Shown here: positions 9,788 through 18,317 of the stretch, in pieces | Position numbering within the stretch: the first letter of the stretch is position 1 | Layout of the letters: each line of letters opens with the position of its first letter | Assembly: GCF_018614775.1 (NCBI RefSeq) | Contig: NZ_JAGGOF010000082.1 | Span: 1 to 52,740 of the forward strand | Reading direction: 5' to 3' | Length of the DNA stretch: 52,740 nucleotides | Origin: Pseudomonas fluorescens | Lineage (GTDB): Bacteria; Pseudomonadota; Gammaproteobacteria; Pseudomonadales; Pseudomonadaceae | The notes under the pieces: model-generated | Seen by the model: the letters and a program-made list of their open reading frames with translations, nothing else | Told to the model about the DNA's origin: nothing | Database searches by the model: none | Position numbers and translations under genes: made by a program

Positions 9788-10363
9788 ATGGGTCTGGCTG
9801 TTCGGGAGGCATTGCGGTACGGAGGCTGGAGGCATTACGTGCTCGCCAGTCTTTTGTGTCTGTTGCCACCTGTCGTGGTTGCCGAGGATCAGACCTCTCC
9901 GAGCAAGGCCCAGTTGCGGGCCGAGTCCGTGACACAGGTCGTTCTGGGTATTCTCAGCTACGCCCGCTGGCCGGTAGAGCCGACGCAACTGGAGTTGTGC
10001 ATCGTAGGGCCGACCCAATACACCGACGACTTGATCAAAGGCACCACCCAGGCCACTGGTCGACAGGTGACCGTGCAGCGATTGCTGGCCGACAATCCCG
10101 GTATTTCTACGGACTGCAATGCCGTCTACCTCGGCAGGCTGACCGACGATGAGCGCACGCATCTGTTCGCCTCATTGATCGGCAAACCGGTGTTGAGCAT
10201 CAGCGAGGGCGGTGATCAATGTACCGTGGGTAGCCTGTTCTGCCTGCGGGTCGGTGATGAGCAAGTCTCGTTCGAGGTCAACCTCGACTCGGTGGCGCGC
10301 AGTGGCGTGCGCATCCATCCGAGTGTCCTGCAACTGTCCCGCCGCAGGCCGGCAACCCCATGA
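9788..10363 (+). CDS. yfiR: YfiR-like periplasmic repressor of the YfiN diguanylate cyclase
   Basis: YfiR is a small periplasmic protein that binds the periplasmic domain of YfiN and keeps it inactive. Reductive or envelope stress, or YfiB, relieves the inhibition. The 191-residue protein has an N-terminal hydrophobic signal segment (about residues 17-32, ending VVVAED) and four cysteines after it at 71, 110, 145 and 152. As I recall, these are the positions of the two disulfides in P. aeruginosa YfiR. The stop overlaps the yfiN start (ATGA). Gene order yfiR-yfiN-yfiB matches P. aeruginosa. Confidence 0.93.
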   Translation: MGLAVREALRYGGWRHYVLASLLCLLPPVVVAEDQTSPSKAQLRAESVTQVVLGILSYARWPVEPTQLELCIVGPTQYTDDLIKGTTQATGRQVTVQRLLADNPGISTDCNAVYLGRLTDDERTHLFASLIGKPVLSISEGGDQCTVGSLFCLRVGDEQVSFEVNLDSVARSGVRIHPSVLQLSRRRPATP

Positions 10364-11628
10364 GCCCGATCTCATCGCGGGTCCGTCCCACCCTGGGCTC
10401 GGTCATCGGACGCGGACACCTGATCGTCGCGTTGGTGGCCGTGACCATGGCCAGCGTCTCCCTGACGTTGCTCGGTGTGCTGGCGCTGCGAGTCTACGCC
10501 GATCACAACCTGCACCTGATCGCCCGTTCGATCAACTACACCGTGGAAGCGGCCGTGGTGTTCGATGACGCGGCGGCGGCCACCGAAGCGCTGGCCCTGA
10601 TCGCCACCACCGAGGAAGTCGCCCAAGCCCAGGTGTTCAATGAACACGGTCGTCTGCTGGCGCGCTGGCAACGACCTGATACCGGGCTGCTGTCCGAACT
10701 GGAAATGCACATCGCCAAGGCGTTCCTCGAAGAGCCCATCAGCCTTCCGATCATCCATCAGGGGCAGAGCATCGGCCGCATCCAACTGGCGGGGCACGGC
10801 GGCAGCCTGCTGCGCTTTTTGCTCAGCGGTCTGGCAGGGATCATCGTGTGTACGGCGGTGAGTGCCTGGGTCGCGTTGTACCTGGCGCGCCGCCAACTGC
10901 GGGCGATTACCGGGCCGCTGCGCAGCCTGGCCGACGTGGCTCACGCGGCGCGCAGCGAGCGAGCGATGGATCGCCGGGTACCGCCGGCCGCCATCGCCGA
11001 GCTGGATAATCTGGGCAACGACTTCAACGCGTTGCTCGAAGAGCTGGAATCCTGGCAGACCACCCTGCAAAGCGAGAACGAAACCCTGGCTCACCAGGCG
11101 AGTCACGACAGTTTGACCGGGTTGCCCAACCGGGCGTTCTTCGAAGGTCGACTGATCCGTGCCTTGCGCAACGCCAGTAAACTCGACGAACAGGTGGCGG
11201 TGCTTTATCTGGACAGCGACCGCTTCAAGGGCATCAACGATAACTTCGGCCATGCCGCCGGCGACGCCGTGCTGACGGCGGTGGCGACCCGTGTCCAGGC
11301 GCAGTTGCGTGAGGATGACCTGGTGGCGCGTCTCGGTGGGGACGAATTTGCCGTGCTGCTGGCCCCACTTCATCATGCCGAGGATGCGGAGCGGATCGCT
11401 GAAAAAATCATCGCCTGCATGGAAATGCCGATCCAATTGCCCGGAAACGCCTCGGTCCTGACTTCCCTCAGTGTCGGTATCGCCGTTTACCCCGATCATG
11501 GCGCCACACCGGGCGCCCTGCTTCATGCCGCCGATGCGGCGATGTACCAGGCCAAACGCCTCGCCCGAGGCGGCCAACACACGGCGGGGGCGGAACACCC
11601 CGTTGCTGATCTTCAAACCAGGAGCTGA
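10360..11628 (+). CDS. yfiN: Inner-membrane diguanylate cyclase YfiN/TpbB
   Basis: This enzyme makes c-di-GMP from two GTP and promotes biofilm and small-colony phenotypes in relatives. The 422-residue protein has an N-terminal transmembrane helix (about residues 22-43), a periplasmic CHASE8-like sensor region, a second membrane segment (about 147-170), a HAMP-like linker and a C-terminal GGDEF domain. The catalytic motif GGDEF is intact at residues 326-330, and the classical inhibitory-site motif RxxD (REDD, 317-320) is present five residues upstream. YfiN of P. aeruginosa is reported to escape product inhibition, so RxxD here need not mean feedback control. The gene is coupled to yfiR upstream and followed within 3 bp by yfiB. 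Confidence 0.94.
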   Translation: MSPISSRVRPTLGSVIGRGHLIVALVAVTMASVSLTLLGVLALRVYADHNLHLIARSINYTVEAAVVFDDAAAATEALALIATTEEVAQAQVFNEHGRLLARWQRPDTGLLSELEMHIAKAFLEEPISLPIIHQGQSIGRIQLAGHGGSLLRFLLSGLAGIIVCTAVSAWVALYLARRQLRAITGPLRSLADVAHAARSERAMDRRVPPAAIAELDNLGNDFNALLEELESWQTTLQSENETLAHQASHDSLTGLPNRAFFEGRLIRALRNASKLDEQVAVLYLDSDRFKGINDNFGHAAGDAVLTAVATRVQAQLREDDLVARLGGDEFAVLLAPLHHAEDAERIAEKIIACMEMPIQLPGNASVLTSLSVGIAVYPDHGATPGALLHAADAAMYQAKRLARGGQHTAGAEHPVADLQTRS

Positions 11629-11631
11629 CTT

Positions 11632-12135
11632 GTGCGTGTATTTCTTCAACTTCCCTTGCAGCGGTTCACCGCATTTGTATTTTTCGCGGTCCTGGCCCTG
11701 ACCGGATGCCAGACTGCGCCGCAGAAGGGCCTGACCCCAGCGCAGGTTGCCGTCCTCAAGCAACAGGGGTTCGAACTGACGGATGACGGTTGGGCCTTCG
11801 GGCTGTCGGGCAAGGTGCTGTTTGGCAGCGATGTGGAAAATCTCAACCAGGCCAGTACCGACATCGTCGAGCGAATCGGCAAGGCATTGCTGGGCGCCGG
11901 CATCCAGCGGGTACGCATTGATGGGCATACCGACGCTTCGGGTTCTCAGGCTTACAACGACCTACTCTCGGTACGGCGGGCCAGCAGCGTGGCCAAGGTG
12001 CTGATGAATGTCGGCATGCGCGAAGAGAACGTCCAGGTACGCGGCCTTGGCAGTCGCATACCGGTGGCGTCCAACGACACGGTAGACGGCCGCACCGAAA
12101 ACCGTCGCGTTGCCATTGTGGTCATCGCCGATTAA
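11632..12135 (+). CDS. yfiB: YfiB-like OmpA-family outer-membrane lipoprotein
   Basis: YfiB is a lipoprotein that binds peptidoglycan and, when activated, sequesters YfiR and so releases YfiN. The 167-residue protein has a signal peptide ending in the lipobox LTGC, with lipidated Cys26. A short linker is followed by an OmpA C-terminal domain with IDGHTDASGS and LSVRRASSVAKVL. The start is GTG, with AGGAG at 11620-11624 properly spaced. It is the last gene of yfiRNB. Its stop overlaps by 4 bp the stop of the convergent LysR gene, leaving no room for a separate terminator. Confidence 0.93.
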   Translation: MRVFLQLPLQRFTAFVFFAVLALTGCQTAPQKGLTPAQVAVLKQQGFELTDDGWAFGLSGKVLFGSDVENLNQASTDIVERIGKALLGAGIQRVRIDGHTDASGSQAYNDLLSVRRASSVAKVLMNVGMREENVQVRGLGSRIPVASNDTVDGRTENRRVAIVVIAD

Positions 12136-13079
12136 TCGGCAAACACCATCGCCCGGCTCTCGCCCATCAGCAGTGGCTGATTGCGTTCAGTCACCTGGCG
12201 AATGTAATCCCACAACAACGTAATTCGCTTGAGCTTGCGCAGGTCCTCCCGACAGTACATCCAGAACTGCCGGGTGACGGTGATTTCATCGGGCAGCACC
12301 GGCAACAAGCGTGGGTCCTGGGCGGCGAGGAAGCACGGCAGGATCGCCAGCGACCGCCCTTGCTGCGCGGCGACGAACTGCGCGATCACGCTGGTGCTGC
12401 GCAGGTGAGCGTGGGCGCCGGGAAGCACGTTCGCCAGATAGAGCAACTCGGAGCTGAACGCCAGGTCATCCACGTAGCTGATGAATGAATGCTTGCCCAA
12501 GTCTGTCGGGCGCTGGATGGGCGGATGGTTGTCCAGGTATTGCCGGGTGGCATAGAGCTGCAGCCGGTAGTCGCAGAGTTTGCAACACACATACGGGCCA
12601 TGTTCCGGGCGTTCGAGGGCGATGACAATGTCGGCTTCGCGCTTGGAAAGGCTGATGAAGTGCGGCAGCGGCAGGATATCCACGGAAATGGCCGGGTAGG
12701 CGTCGACGAAGTGGCTCAGTTGCGGCGTGATGAAGAAGCTGCCGAAACCCTCGGTGCAGCCCATGCGCACGTGGCCGGACAGCGCGACGCCCGAGCCGGA
12801 GACCTGTTCGCAGGCCATGTGCAGGGTGCTTTCGATCGATTCGGCGTAACCCAGCAGGCGCTGGCCTTCGGCGGTCAGGACAAAACCGTTGGTCCGGGAT
12901 TTCTCGAACAGCAGCGTGCCCAATGAGGCTTCCAAAGAGCTGATGCGTCGCGACACCGTGGTGTAGTCGACGGCCAGGCGCTTGGCCGCGGTGCTGGCCT
13001 TGCGGGTGCGGGCCACTTCGAGGAAAAACTTGAGGTCGTCCCAATTCAGCGACCCCAGGGAGGTAATGTTTTTTTGCAT
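12132..13079 (-). CDS. LysR-family transcriptional regulator, likely of mmsAB
   Basis: This is a 315-residue LysR-type regulator. An N-terminal winged helix-turn-helix (LKFFLEVARTRKASTAAKRL, SRRISSLEASLGTLLFEK) is followed by a periplasmic-binding-protein-like effector domain (GHVRMGCTEGFGSFFITPQL onward). I chose the ATG at 13079; a GTG 14 codons upstream is possible, and neither has a strong ribosome-binding site. It is divergent from mmsA across 138 bp, the usual arrangement for a LysR activator and its target, so control of mmsAB is inferred. P. aeruginosa uses an AraC-type MmsR instead, which makes this a different regulator for the same pathway. Confidence 0.88.
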   Translation of the reverse strand: MQKNITSLGSLNWDDLKFFLEVARTRKASTAAKRLAVDYTTVSRRISSLEASLGTLLFEKSRTNGFVLTAEGQRLLGYAESIESTLHMACEQVSGSGVALSGHVRMGCTEGFGSFFITPQLSHFVDAYPAISVDILPLPHFISLSKREADIVIALERPEHGPYVCCKLCDYRLQLYATRQYLDNHPPIQRPTDLGKHSFISYVDDLAFSSELLYLANVLPGAHAHLRSTSVIAQFVAAQQGRSLAILPCFLAAQDPRLLPVLPDEITVTRQFWMYCREDLRKLKRITLLWDYIRQVTERNQPLLMGESRAMVFAD

Positions 13080-13149
13080 GATGGACCGGTTTTTATGTGC
13101 GTTCTTATTAGAAGTTTGCACATCTATACTCCAAAAACCGTCTCATCAC

Positions 13150-13169
13150 CAAGGCGTCTATGCGCCTTG
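13150..13169. promoter_or_regulatory. inverted repeat in the LysR-mmsA divergent promoter
   Basis: A perfect 7-bp inverted repeat, CAAGGCG-TCTATG-CGCCTTG, lies about 50 bp before the mmsA start and 70 bp from the LysR start. Its position suits a regulator-binding site. It does not have the classic T-N11-A LysR box, so binding by the neighbouring LysR is only an inference. Confidence 0.45.
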
Positions 13170-13217
13170 ATCTCTGCTGAAGCAGCGCTCTCTATAAGAA
13201 TAATCCCGGAGGCCAGC

Positions 13218-14744
13218 ATGAATGTTTCCCTTACGCCCAGCGACACCGCCCTGCAAACCGTCAGACTGTTGATCGATGGCGAATGGGTTGAATCCCAGTC
13301 CAGCGAGTGGCACGACATCGTCAACCCGGCCACCCAGCAGGTCCTGGCGAAAGTCCCATTCGCCACCGCCGCGGAGGTCGATGCCGCCATCGCCGCTGCC
13401 CAGCGCGCTTTCCAGACCTGGAAGCTGACGCCCATTGGCGCGCGGATGCGCATCATGCTCAAGCTCCAGGCCTTGATCCGCGAGCATTCCAAGCGCATTG
13501 CCGCGGTGCTCAGCGCCGAGCAGGGCAAAACCATCGCTGACGCCGAAGGCGATATTTTCCGTGGCCTGGAAGTGGTCGAGCACGCCTGTTCCATCGGCAC
13601 CCTGCAAATGGGCGAGTTCGCCGAGAACGTCGCCGGTGGCGTTGATACCTACACTTTGCGCCAGCCGATCGGAGTGTGTGCTGGCATTACTCCGTTCAAC
13701 TTCCCGGCGATGATTCCACTGTGGATGTTCCCGATGGCCATCGCCTGCGGCAACACTTTTGTGCTCAAGCCTTCGGAACAGGATCCGCTGTCGACCATGC
13801 TCCTGGTGGAACTGGCCGTCGAGGCTGGCGTGCCGGCGGGTGTGCTGAACGTGGTACACGGTGGCAAGGATGTGGTGGACGCACTTTGTACCCACAAGGA
13901 CATCAAGGCGGTGTCCTTCGTCGGTTCGACGGCGGTCGGCACCCACGTGTATGACCTGGCGGGCCGCCATGGCAAGCGCGTGCAGTCGATGATGGGCGCC
14001 AAGAATCACGCGGTGGTACTGCCGGACGCCAATCGCGAGCAAACCCTCAACGCCCTGGTGGGTGCCGGTTTTGGCGCGGCGGGGCAGCGTTGCATGGCCA
14101 CCTCGGTGGTGGTGATGGTGGGTGCGGCCCGGCAATGGCTGCCGGAGCTCAAGGTGTTGGCGCAGAAGCTCAAGGTCAACGCCGGCAGCGAGCCGGGCAC
14201 GGACGTCGGGCCGGTGATTTCCAAGCGGGCCAAGGCGCGAATCCTCGAACTGATCGAGAGCGGCGTGCAACAAGGCGCCAAGCTGGAACTCGATGGACGT
14301 GATATCAGCGTGCCGGGCTTCGAGCAGGGCAACTTCGTCGGCCCGACCTTGTTTTCCGGGGTGACCACCGACATGCGCATCTACACCGAAGAAATCTTCG
14401 GCCCGGTGCTGGTGGTGCTGGAAGTCGACACCCTTGACCAGGCGATTGCCCTGGTCAATGCCAACCCCTTCGGTAATGGCACGGGCCTGTTCACCCAGAG
14501 CGGTGCGGCGGCGCGCAAATTCCAGAGCGAGATCGACGTCGGCCAGGTAGGCATCAACATCCCGATTCCGGTGCCCGTGCCGTTCTTCAGCTTCACCGGT
14601 TCGCGGGGTTCGAAACTCGGCGACCTCGGACCGTACGGCAAGCAGGTGGTGCAGTTCTACACTCAGACCAAGACCGTCACCGCGCGCTGGTTCGACGATG
14701 ACAGCGTCAATGACGGCGTGAACACCACCATCAACCTGCGTTGA
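13218..14744 (+). CDS. mmsA: CoA-acylating methylmalonate-semialdehyde dehydrogenase
   Basis: This enzyme oxidises methylmalonate semialdehyde (or malonate semialdehyde) with NAD+ and CoA to propionyl-CoA (or acetyl-CoA) and CO2, the last step of valine breakdown and part of inositol and beta-alanine routes. The 508-residue ALDH-fold protein has the Rossmann and nucleotide region (GVCAGITPFNFPAM, KPSEQDPLS, FVGSTAVG) and the catalytic cysteine in GAAGQRCMATS at about C292. EIFGPVL follows. The start at 13218 has GGAGG at 13208-13212. mmsB follows within 12 bp. A LysR gene is divergent upstream. Confidence 0.95.
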   Translation: MNVSLTPSDTALQTVRLLIDGEWVESQSSEWHDIVNPATQQVLAKVPFATAAEVDAAIAAAQRAFQTWKLTPIGARMRIMLKLQALIREHSKRIAAVLSAEQGKTIADAEGDIFRGLEVVEHACSIGTLQMGEFAENVAGGVDTYTLRQPIGVCAGITPFNFPAMIPLWMFPMAIACGNTFVLKPSEQDPLSTMLLVELAVEAGVPAGVLNVVHGGKDVVDALCTHKDIKAVSFVGSTAVGTHVYDLAGRHGKRVQSMMGAKNHAVVLPDANREQTLNALVGAGFGAAGQRCMATSVVVMVGAARQWLPELKVLAQKLKVNAGSEPGTDVGPVISKRAKARILELIESGVQQGAKLELDGRDISVPGFEQGNFVGPTLFSGVTTDMRIYTEEIFGPVLVVLEVDTLDQAIALVNANPFGNGTGLFTQSGAAARKFQSEIDVGQVGINIPIPVPVPFFSFTGSRGSKLGDLGPYGKQVVQFYTQTKTVTARWFDDDSVNDGVNTTINLR

Positions 14745-14755
14745 GGAGTCGGACA

Positions 14756-15643
14756 ATGAACATTGCCTTTATCGGCCTTGGCAACATGGGCGCGCCGATG
14801 GCGCGCAACCTGCTCAAGGCTGGCTATTCCCTGAACCTGTTCGACCTGAACCAGACGGTTTTGGCCGAGCTGGCGGCGTTGGGCGGCACCATCAGCGCCT
14901 CGCCGCGCGATGCCGCCAAGGGCGCCGCGCTGGTGATCACCATGTTGCCGGCCGCTGCGCATGTGCGCAGTGTCTGGCTCGGTGAAGACGGCGTGCTGGC
15001 CGGGATCGCCGCCGGCACGCCGGCGGTGGATTGCAGCACCATCGACCCGCAGACCGCCCGCGACGTCGCCGCCGCTGCTGCCAAGCAGGGCGTGGCGATG
15101 GCCGACGCGCCAGTCTCCGGCGGCACCGGCGGGGCGGCAGCCGGCACGTTGACCTTCATGGTGGGTGCCTCCGCCGAGTTGTTCGCCACGCTGCAACCGG
15201 TGTTGGCGCACATGGGCCGTAACATCGTGCATTGCGGCGACGTCGGTACGGGGCAGATCGCCAAGATCTGCAACAACCTCCTGCTGGGGATTTCCATGGT
15301 GGGCGTCAGCGAAGCCATGGCCCTGGGCGAAGCCCTGGGAATCGACACCCAGGTGCTGGCCGGCATCATCAACAGTTCAACGGGGCGTTGCTGGAGCTCG
15401 GACACCTACAACCCGTGGCCGGGCGTGATCGAAACGGCGCCGGCGTCCCGTGGCTATACCGGTGGGTTTGGCGCCGACCTGATGCTCAAGGACCTGGGCC
15501 TGGCCACCGAAGCCGCACGACAGGCCCATCAGCCGGTGGTGCTGGGGGCGGTGGCGCAGCAGTTGTATCAGGCGATGAGCCAGCGGGGCGAGGGCGGCAA
15601 GGATTTTTCGGCGATTGTTAACAGCTATCGCAAGCCGCAATAA
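14756..15643 (+). CDS. mmsB: 3-hydroxyisobutyrate dehydrogenase
   Basis: MmsB oxidises 3-hydroxyisobutyrate to methylmalonate semialdehyde with NAD+, supplying the substrate of MmsA in valine catabolism. The 295-residue protein begins with the dinucleotide-binding motif FIGLGNMGAPMARNL. It has the substrate-binding segment DAPVSGGTGGA, the catalytic lysine in GQIAKICNN (about K170), and a C-terminal helical domain ending in KDLGLA. Length and motifs fit the beta-hydroxyacid dehydrogenase family. GAGGAG at 14743-14748 serves the start. It forms an operon with mmsA and ends at a bidirectional hairpin terminator. Confidence 0.94.
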   Translation: MNIAFIGLGNMGAPMARNLLKAGYSLNLFDLNQTVLAELAALGGTISASPRDAAKGAALVITMLPAAAHVRSVWLGEDGVLAGIAAGTPAVDCSTIDPQTARDVAAAAAKQGVAMADAPVSGGTGGAAAGTLTFMVGASAELFATLQPVLAHMGRNIVHCGDVGTGQIAKICNNLLLGISMVGVSEAMALGEALGIDTQVLAGIINSSTGRCWSSDTYNPWPGVIETAPASRGYTGGFGADLMLKDLGLATEAARQAHQPVVLGAVAQQLYQAMSQRGEGGKDFSAIVNSYRKPQ

Positions 15644-15684
15644 AGACTGTCGGTGGGTTGCCACAAGGGTCAGCATTGACCTTT

Positions 15685-15716
15685 CCGAGAGACCACAGGG
15701 TGGTCTCCCGGTTTTT
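15685..15716. terminator. terminator between mmsB and the convergent cupin gene
   Basis: A hairpin with the perfect core GAGACCA/TGGTCTC (extended by C-G pairs after one mismatch) is followed by TTTTT on the plus strand. It sits 42 bp after the mmsB stop and 4 bp before the stop of the minus-strand cupin gene. Confidence 0.75.
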
Positions 15717-15719
15717 GCA

Positions 15720-16064
15720 TCAGGCAAAGACGAAATATTTGCGCACAGTCTCGACCACTTCCCACGTGCCTTTCATGCCGGGTTCGACGACGAAGATATC
15801 ACCGGCCCGCAGGTGGATCGGCGCCATGCCGTCCGGGGTGATGATGCAGTAGCCTTCCTGGAAATGGCAGTATTCCCACTTCACATAATCCACGCGCCAT
15901 TTGCCGGGTGTGCAGATCCAGGTGCCCATGATCTTGCTGCCGTCTTCGCTGGTGTACGCGTTGAGGTTGACGGTGTGCGGATCGCCTTCGAGTTTTTCCC
16001 ATTTGCAGGCGTCGAGTACGGGCAGCGGGTGGGTGTCACGCAGGACGGTGATGGGGGCGGTCAT
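15720..16064 (-). CDS. small cupin-domain protein (cupin_3-like)
   Basis: This 114-residue protein is one cupin fold. The segments TWICTPGKWRVDY, WEYCHFQEGYCIITPDG, HLRAGDIFVVEPGMKGTWEVVE and RKYFVF resemble the cupin_3 family found in ureidoglycolate-hydrolase-like and ethanolamine-utilisation-like small proteins. The usual metal-binding histidines of cupins are not clearly present, so I cannot assign an enzymatic reaction. GGAGC lies 6 bases before the start. It is a single gene between mmsB (convergent) and a LysR gene read in the same direction. Confidence 0.8.
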   Translation of the reverse strand: MTAPITVLRDTHPLPVLDACKWEKLEGDPHTVNLNAYTSEDGSKIMGTWICTPGKWRVDYVKWEYCHFQEGYCIITPDGMAPIHLRAGDIFVVEPGMKGTWEVVETVRKYFVFA

Positions 16065-16162
16065 GTGAGCTCCGAAAGTGGGCGAAAGAGAAGTCGCACC
16101 CTACCGCGCCGCATGAACGGGAAGATGCCTGGGTTCGACACCGGGTTGCCCAGAAGCGCGCC

Positions 16163-17044
16163 TCAGTCGGCCAGATGCCGGGCCAGGGCCCTGGCATAAG
16201 CGGGCAAACCTTCGAAGTTGCGGGCGCAGAGCAACAGCGCCCGGTGGGCCCAGGCTTCTTGCAGCGGGACGCATTGATACGAAGCCTCGGGCCGGCGGCG
16301 GGCGATGGCGGCCTTGGGCACGATGGCGATGCCTGCGCCGTGGGCCACCATGCGAATCATCCCGTCGAAATTGTCGGCGCGGATGCGGATCTGCATGCGC
16401 ATGCCGGTGTGCAACGCCTGCTCTTCAAGGTAGATCGCCAAGGCGCTGGACGCCTTGAGACCGACGTAATCGTGGCGGAGGGTCTCGCTGAAACTCGGCG
16501 TTCGGCCGTCGGCCAGGGGATGCCCGAACGGTAGGATCAATACCAGCGGGTCGTCGCGAAAGGGCCAGGTCTGAAGGCTGCCGGTGTCCACCGCGTCGGA
16601 AACGATCCCCAGGTCTGCCGCGCCTTGGTGCAACGCGTGGGTGATCCGTGAGCTGGGCAACTCCTGCAAGTCGATGTCGAGGTTGGGATGCTGCTTGAGG
16701 AAGCCGGCCAGCGGCTCGGGCAGGTATTCGGTCAGGGCGCTGGTGTTGCACAACAGCCGTACCTGGCCTTTGACACCCTCGGCGTACTCGGCCAGGTCCT
16801 GTTGCAGGTGTTCGGCGTGTTGCAGCAATACGCGGGCATGCTGGGACAGGGCCTTGCCGGCTGGCGTGGGGGTTACGCCACGTCGTCCGCGTTCCAGCAA
16901 GTCGATGCCCAGGGACGCTTCCATGGCCCGGACGCGCGCACTGGCTGCCGCCAGGGACAAGTGGCTGCGAGCGGCACCGGCGGTGATGTTGCCGGTGTCG
17001 AGGATGTTCAGGTAGAGGCGCAGGTCGGTGAGATCGAAATGCAT
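16163..17044 (-). CDS. LysR-family transcriptional regulator
   Basis: This 293-residue LysR-type protein has an N-terminal winged helix-turn-helix (LRLYLNILDTGNITAGAARS, SARVRAMEASLGIDLLERG) and an effector-binding domain (GQVRLLCNTSALTEYLPEPL onward). The start at 17044 has AGGA upstream; longer readings enter a REP element and are rejected. It is divergent from the TauE/SafE-type permease gene, so that gene is the likely target. The inducer cannot be read from the sequence. Confidence 0.9.
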   Translation of the reverse strand: MHFDLTDLRLYLNILDTGNITAGAARSHLSLAAASARVRAMEASLGIDLLERGRRGVTPTPAGKALSQHARVLLQHAEHLQQDLAEYAEGVKGQVRLLCNTSALTEYLPEPLAGFLKQHPNLDIDLQELPSSRITHALHQGAADLGIVSDAVDTGSLQTWPFRDDPLVLILPFGHPLADGRTPSFSETLRHDYVGLKASSALAIYLEEQALHTGMRMQIRIRADNFDGMIRMVAHGAGIAIVPKAAIARRRPEASYQCVPLQEAWAHRALLLCARNFEGLPAYARALARHLAD

Positions 17045-17073
17045 GGAATCTGATCCTGTGTTGTGTCCGATGC

Positions 17074-17151
17074 GCCGCCTTCGCGAGCAAGCCCGCTCCC
17101 ACATTTGACAATACATTCCCCTGTGGGAGCGGGCTTGCTCGCGAAGGCGGC
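17074..17151. repeat. REPIN (inverted pair of REP palindromes)
   Basis: Two REP sequences face each other: CCGCCTTCGCGAGCAAGC at the left and its inverse GCTTGCTCGCGAAGGCGG at the right, each continued by the CCCGCTCCCAC/GTGGGAGCGGG half. About 20 bp of unique DNA separate them. This is the standard non-autonomous REPIN mobilised by RAYT transposases elsewhere in Pseudomonas genomes. It lies between a LysR gene and its divergent permease. Confidence 0.9.
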
Positions 17152-17248
17152 AGTAGCCTCAACAAAACTCTAAGCCTCTTTCCAGGCAAGAGGCACCCTC
17201 AGTATATGGCACATTTGCATGCAGCCATCCAACGCTCACCATAGCCCC

Positions 17249-18013
17249 ATGAACACACTCATCACTTTTTATCAAAACCTTGGTCTGGCGCTGACTTTAC
17301 TGGTGATCGGCACTTTCCTCCTGGCCGGCACCATCAAGGGTGTCATCGGCCTTGGCCTGCCAACCATTTCCATGGGTTTGCTCGGGCTGGCTATGGCACC
17401 GACGCAGGCAGCGGCTTTGCTGATCATACCCGCGACCCTGACCAATCTCTGGCAACTGGCTTTCGGCGGCCACCTGCAAACGCTGATACGGCGCTTGTGG
17501 CCGCTGTTGCTGGCGATCTTCCTGGGCACCGGGCTCGGTACGCTGTGGATCGGCATGACCGGTGGTGCCTGGGTCGTTCGGGCCTTGGGCGGGGCATTGC
17601 TGTTGTACGCGTTGAGCGGCTTGTTGTTGCCGACGCTGCGGGTAAGTTCGTCTGTCGAGCGATGGCTCGGCCCGCTGTGCGGGCTGCTCACCGGCATCAT
17701 CACGGCAGCCACCGGGGTGTTCGTCATTCCGGCGGTGCCTTATCTGCAAGCACTGGCCTTGAACAAGGATGAACTGGTGCAGGCCTTGGGCCTGTCGTTC
17801 ACCGTGTCGACACTGGCTCTGGCCGCCGGCCTGCTCTGGCGCGATGCCCTGGGGGGTGGCGAGTTGAGCGCTTCATTGCTGGCGCTGGTGCCGGCGCTGA
17901 CGGGGATGTGGCTGGGGCAATGGCTGCGCCAGCGGATCAGCGCCGTGTTGTTCAAGCGGGTGTTTTTCATTGGCCTCGGAGTGCTCGGCGGCCATCTGCT
18001 GATCAGCGGCTAG
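17249..18013 (+). CDS. TauE/SafE (TSUP) family membrane permease
   Basis: This 254-residue integral membrane protein has about eight predicted helices and two duplicated glycine-rich segments typical of the family: GTIKGVIGLGLPTISMGLL near the N-terminus and GLLTGIITAATGVFVIPAVP in the middle. TSUP proteins are proposed exporters or importers of small sulfonates, sulfite or organic acids; the substrate here is unknown. I chose the ATG at 17249 because the protein then begins just before the first helix; neither it nor the ATG at 17219 has a good ribosome-binding site. The last 11 bp overlap the convergent monooxygenase gene. Confidence 0.85.
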   Translation: MNTLITFYQNLGLALTLLVIGTFLLAGTIKGVIGLGLPTISMGLLGLAMAPTQAAALLIIPATLTNLWQLAFGGHLQTLIRRLWPLLLAIFLGTGLGTLWIGMTGGAWVVRALGGALLLYALSGLLLPTLRVSSSVERWLGPLCGLLTGIITAATGVFVIPAVPYLQALALNKDELVQALGLSFTVSTLALAAGLLWRDALGGGELSASLLALVPALTGMWLGQWLRQRISAVLFKRVFFIGLGVLGGHLLISG

Positions 18014-18317
18014 CCGAGGACGGGCTGAGCATGTCGACGCGACGGATCTCGAAATCGCGCTCCAGGTAATCCATGCGTTGCGCAAAGAATTGCTGCATGT
18101 GTGGCAGGTTCGAGTGCACCTCCAGATGCGCCTCGCAAGCCCAGATCTCATAGAAGATAAACAGCGTTGGGTCCTGTTGGTCCCGCAGCATGTGGTACTC
18201 GATGCAGCCAGGCTCGGCGCGGCTCGGCTCGACGTAGGCGCGAAACAGCGCTTCGAAGGCGTCAGCTTTTTCCGGGCGGGTCTTGGCGTGAAGGATGAAA
18301 CCGTGCTGCGCGCTCAT
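18003..18317 (-). CDS. putative quinol monooxygenase (ABM domain)
   Basis: This 104-residue protein has an antibiotic-biosynthesis-monooxygenase (ABM, YgiN-like) dimeric ferredoxin fold. Visible family segments are GFILHAKTRPEKADAFEALF, SRAEPGCIEYHMLRDQQDP, FIFYEIWACEAHLEVHSNLPHM and FFAQRMDYL. E. coli YgiN is a quinol monooxygenase encoded next to mdaB. Here the gene is also beside an mdaB-like gene, but divergent, which supports a shared role in quinone redox or detoxification. AGGAGCC precedes the start. The 3' end overlaps the convergent permease gene. Confidence 0.87.
   Translation of the reverse strand: MSAQHGFILHAKTRPEKADAFEALFRAYVEPSRAEPGCIEYHMLRDQQDPTLFIFYEIWACEAHLEVHSNLPHMQQFFAQRMDYLERDFEIRRVDMLSPSSASR

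Noticed and set aside
13150..13169. Transcription terminator for a transcript between LysR and mmsA
   Set aside because: The palindrome has no T-tract on either strand and no gene would end there; a regulator site is more plausible.
13158..14756. 532-codon minus-strand frame covering mmsA
   Set aside because: His/Gln/Gly-rich antisense translation without domains; mmsA on the plus strand is certain.
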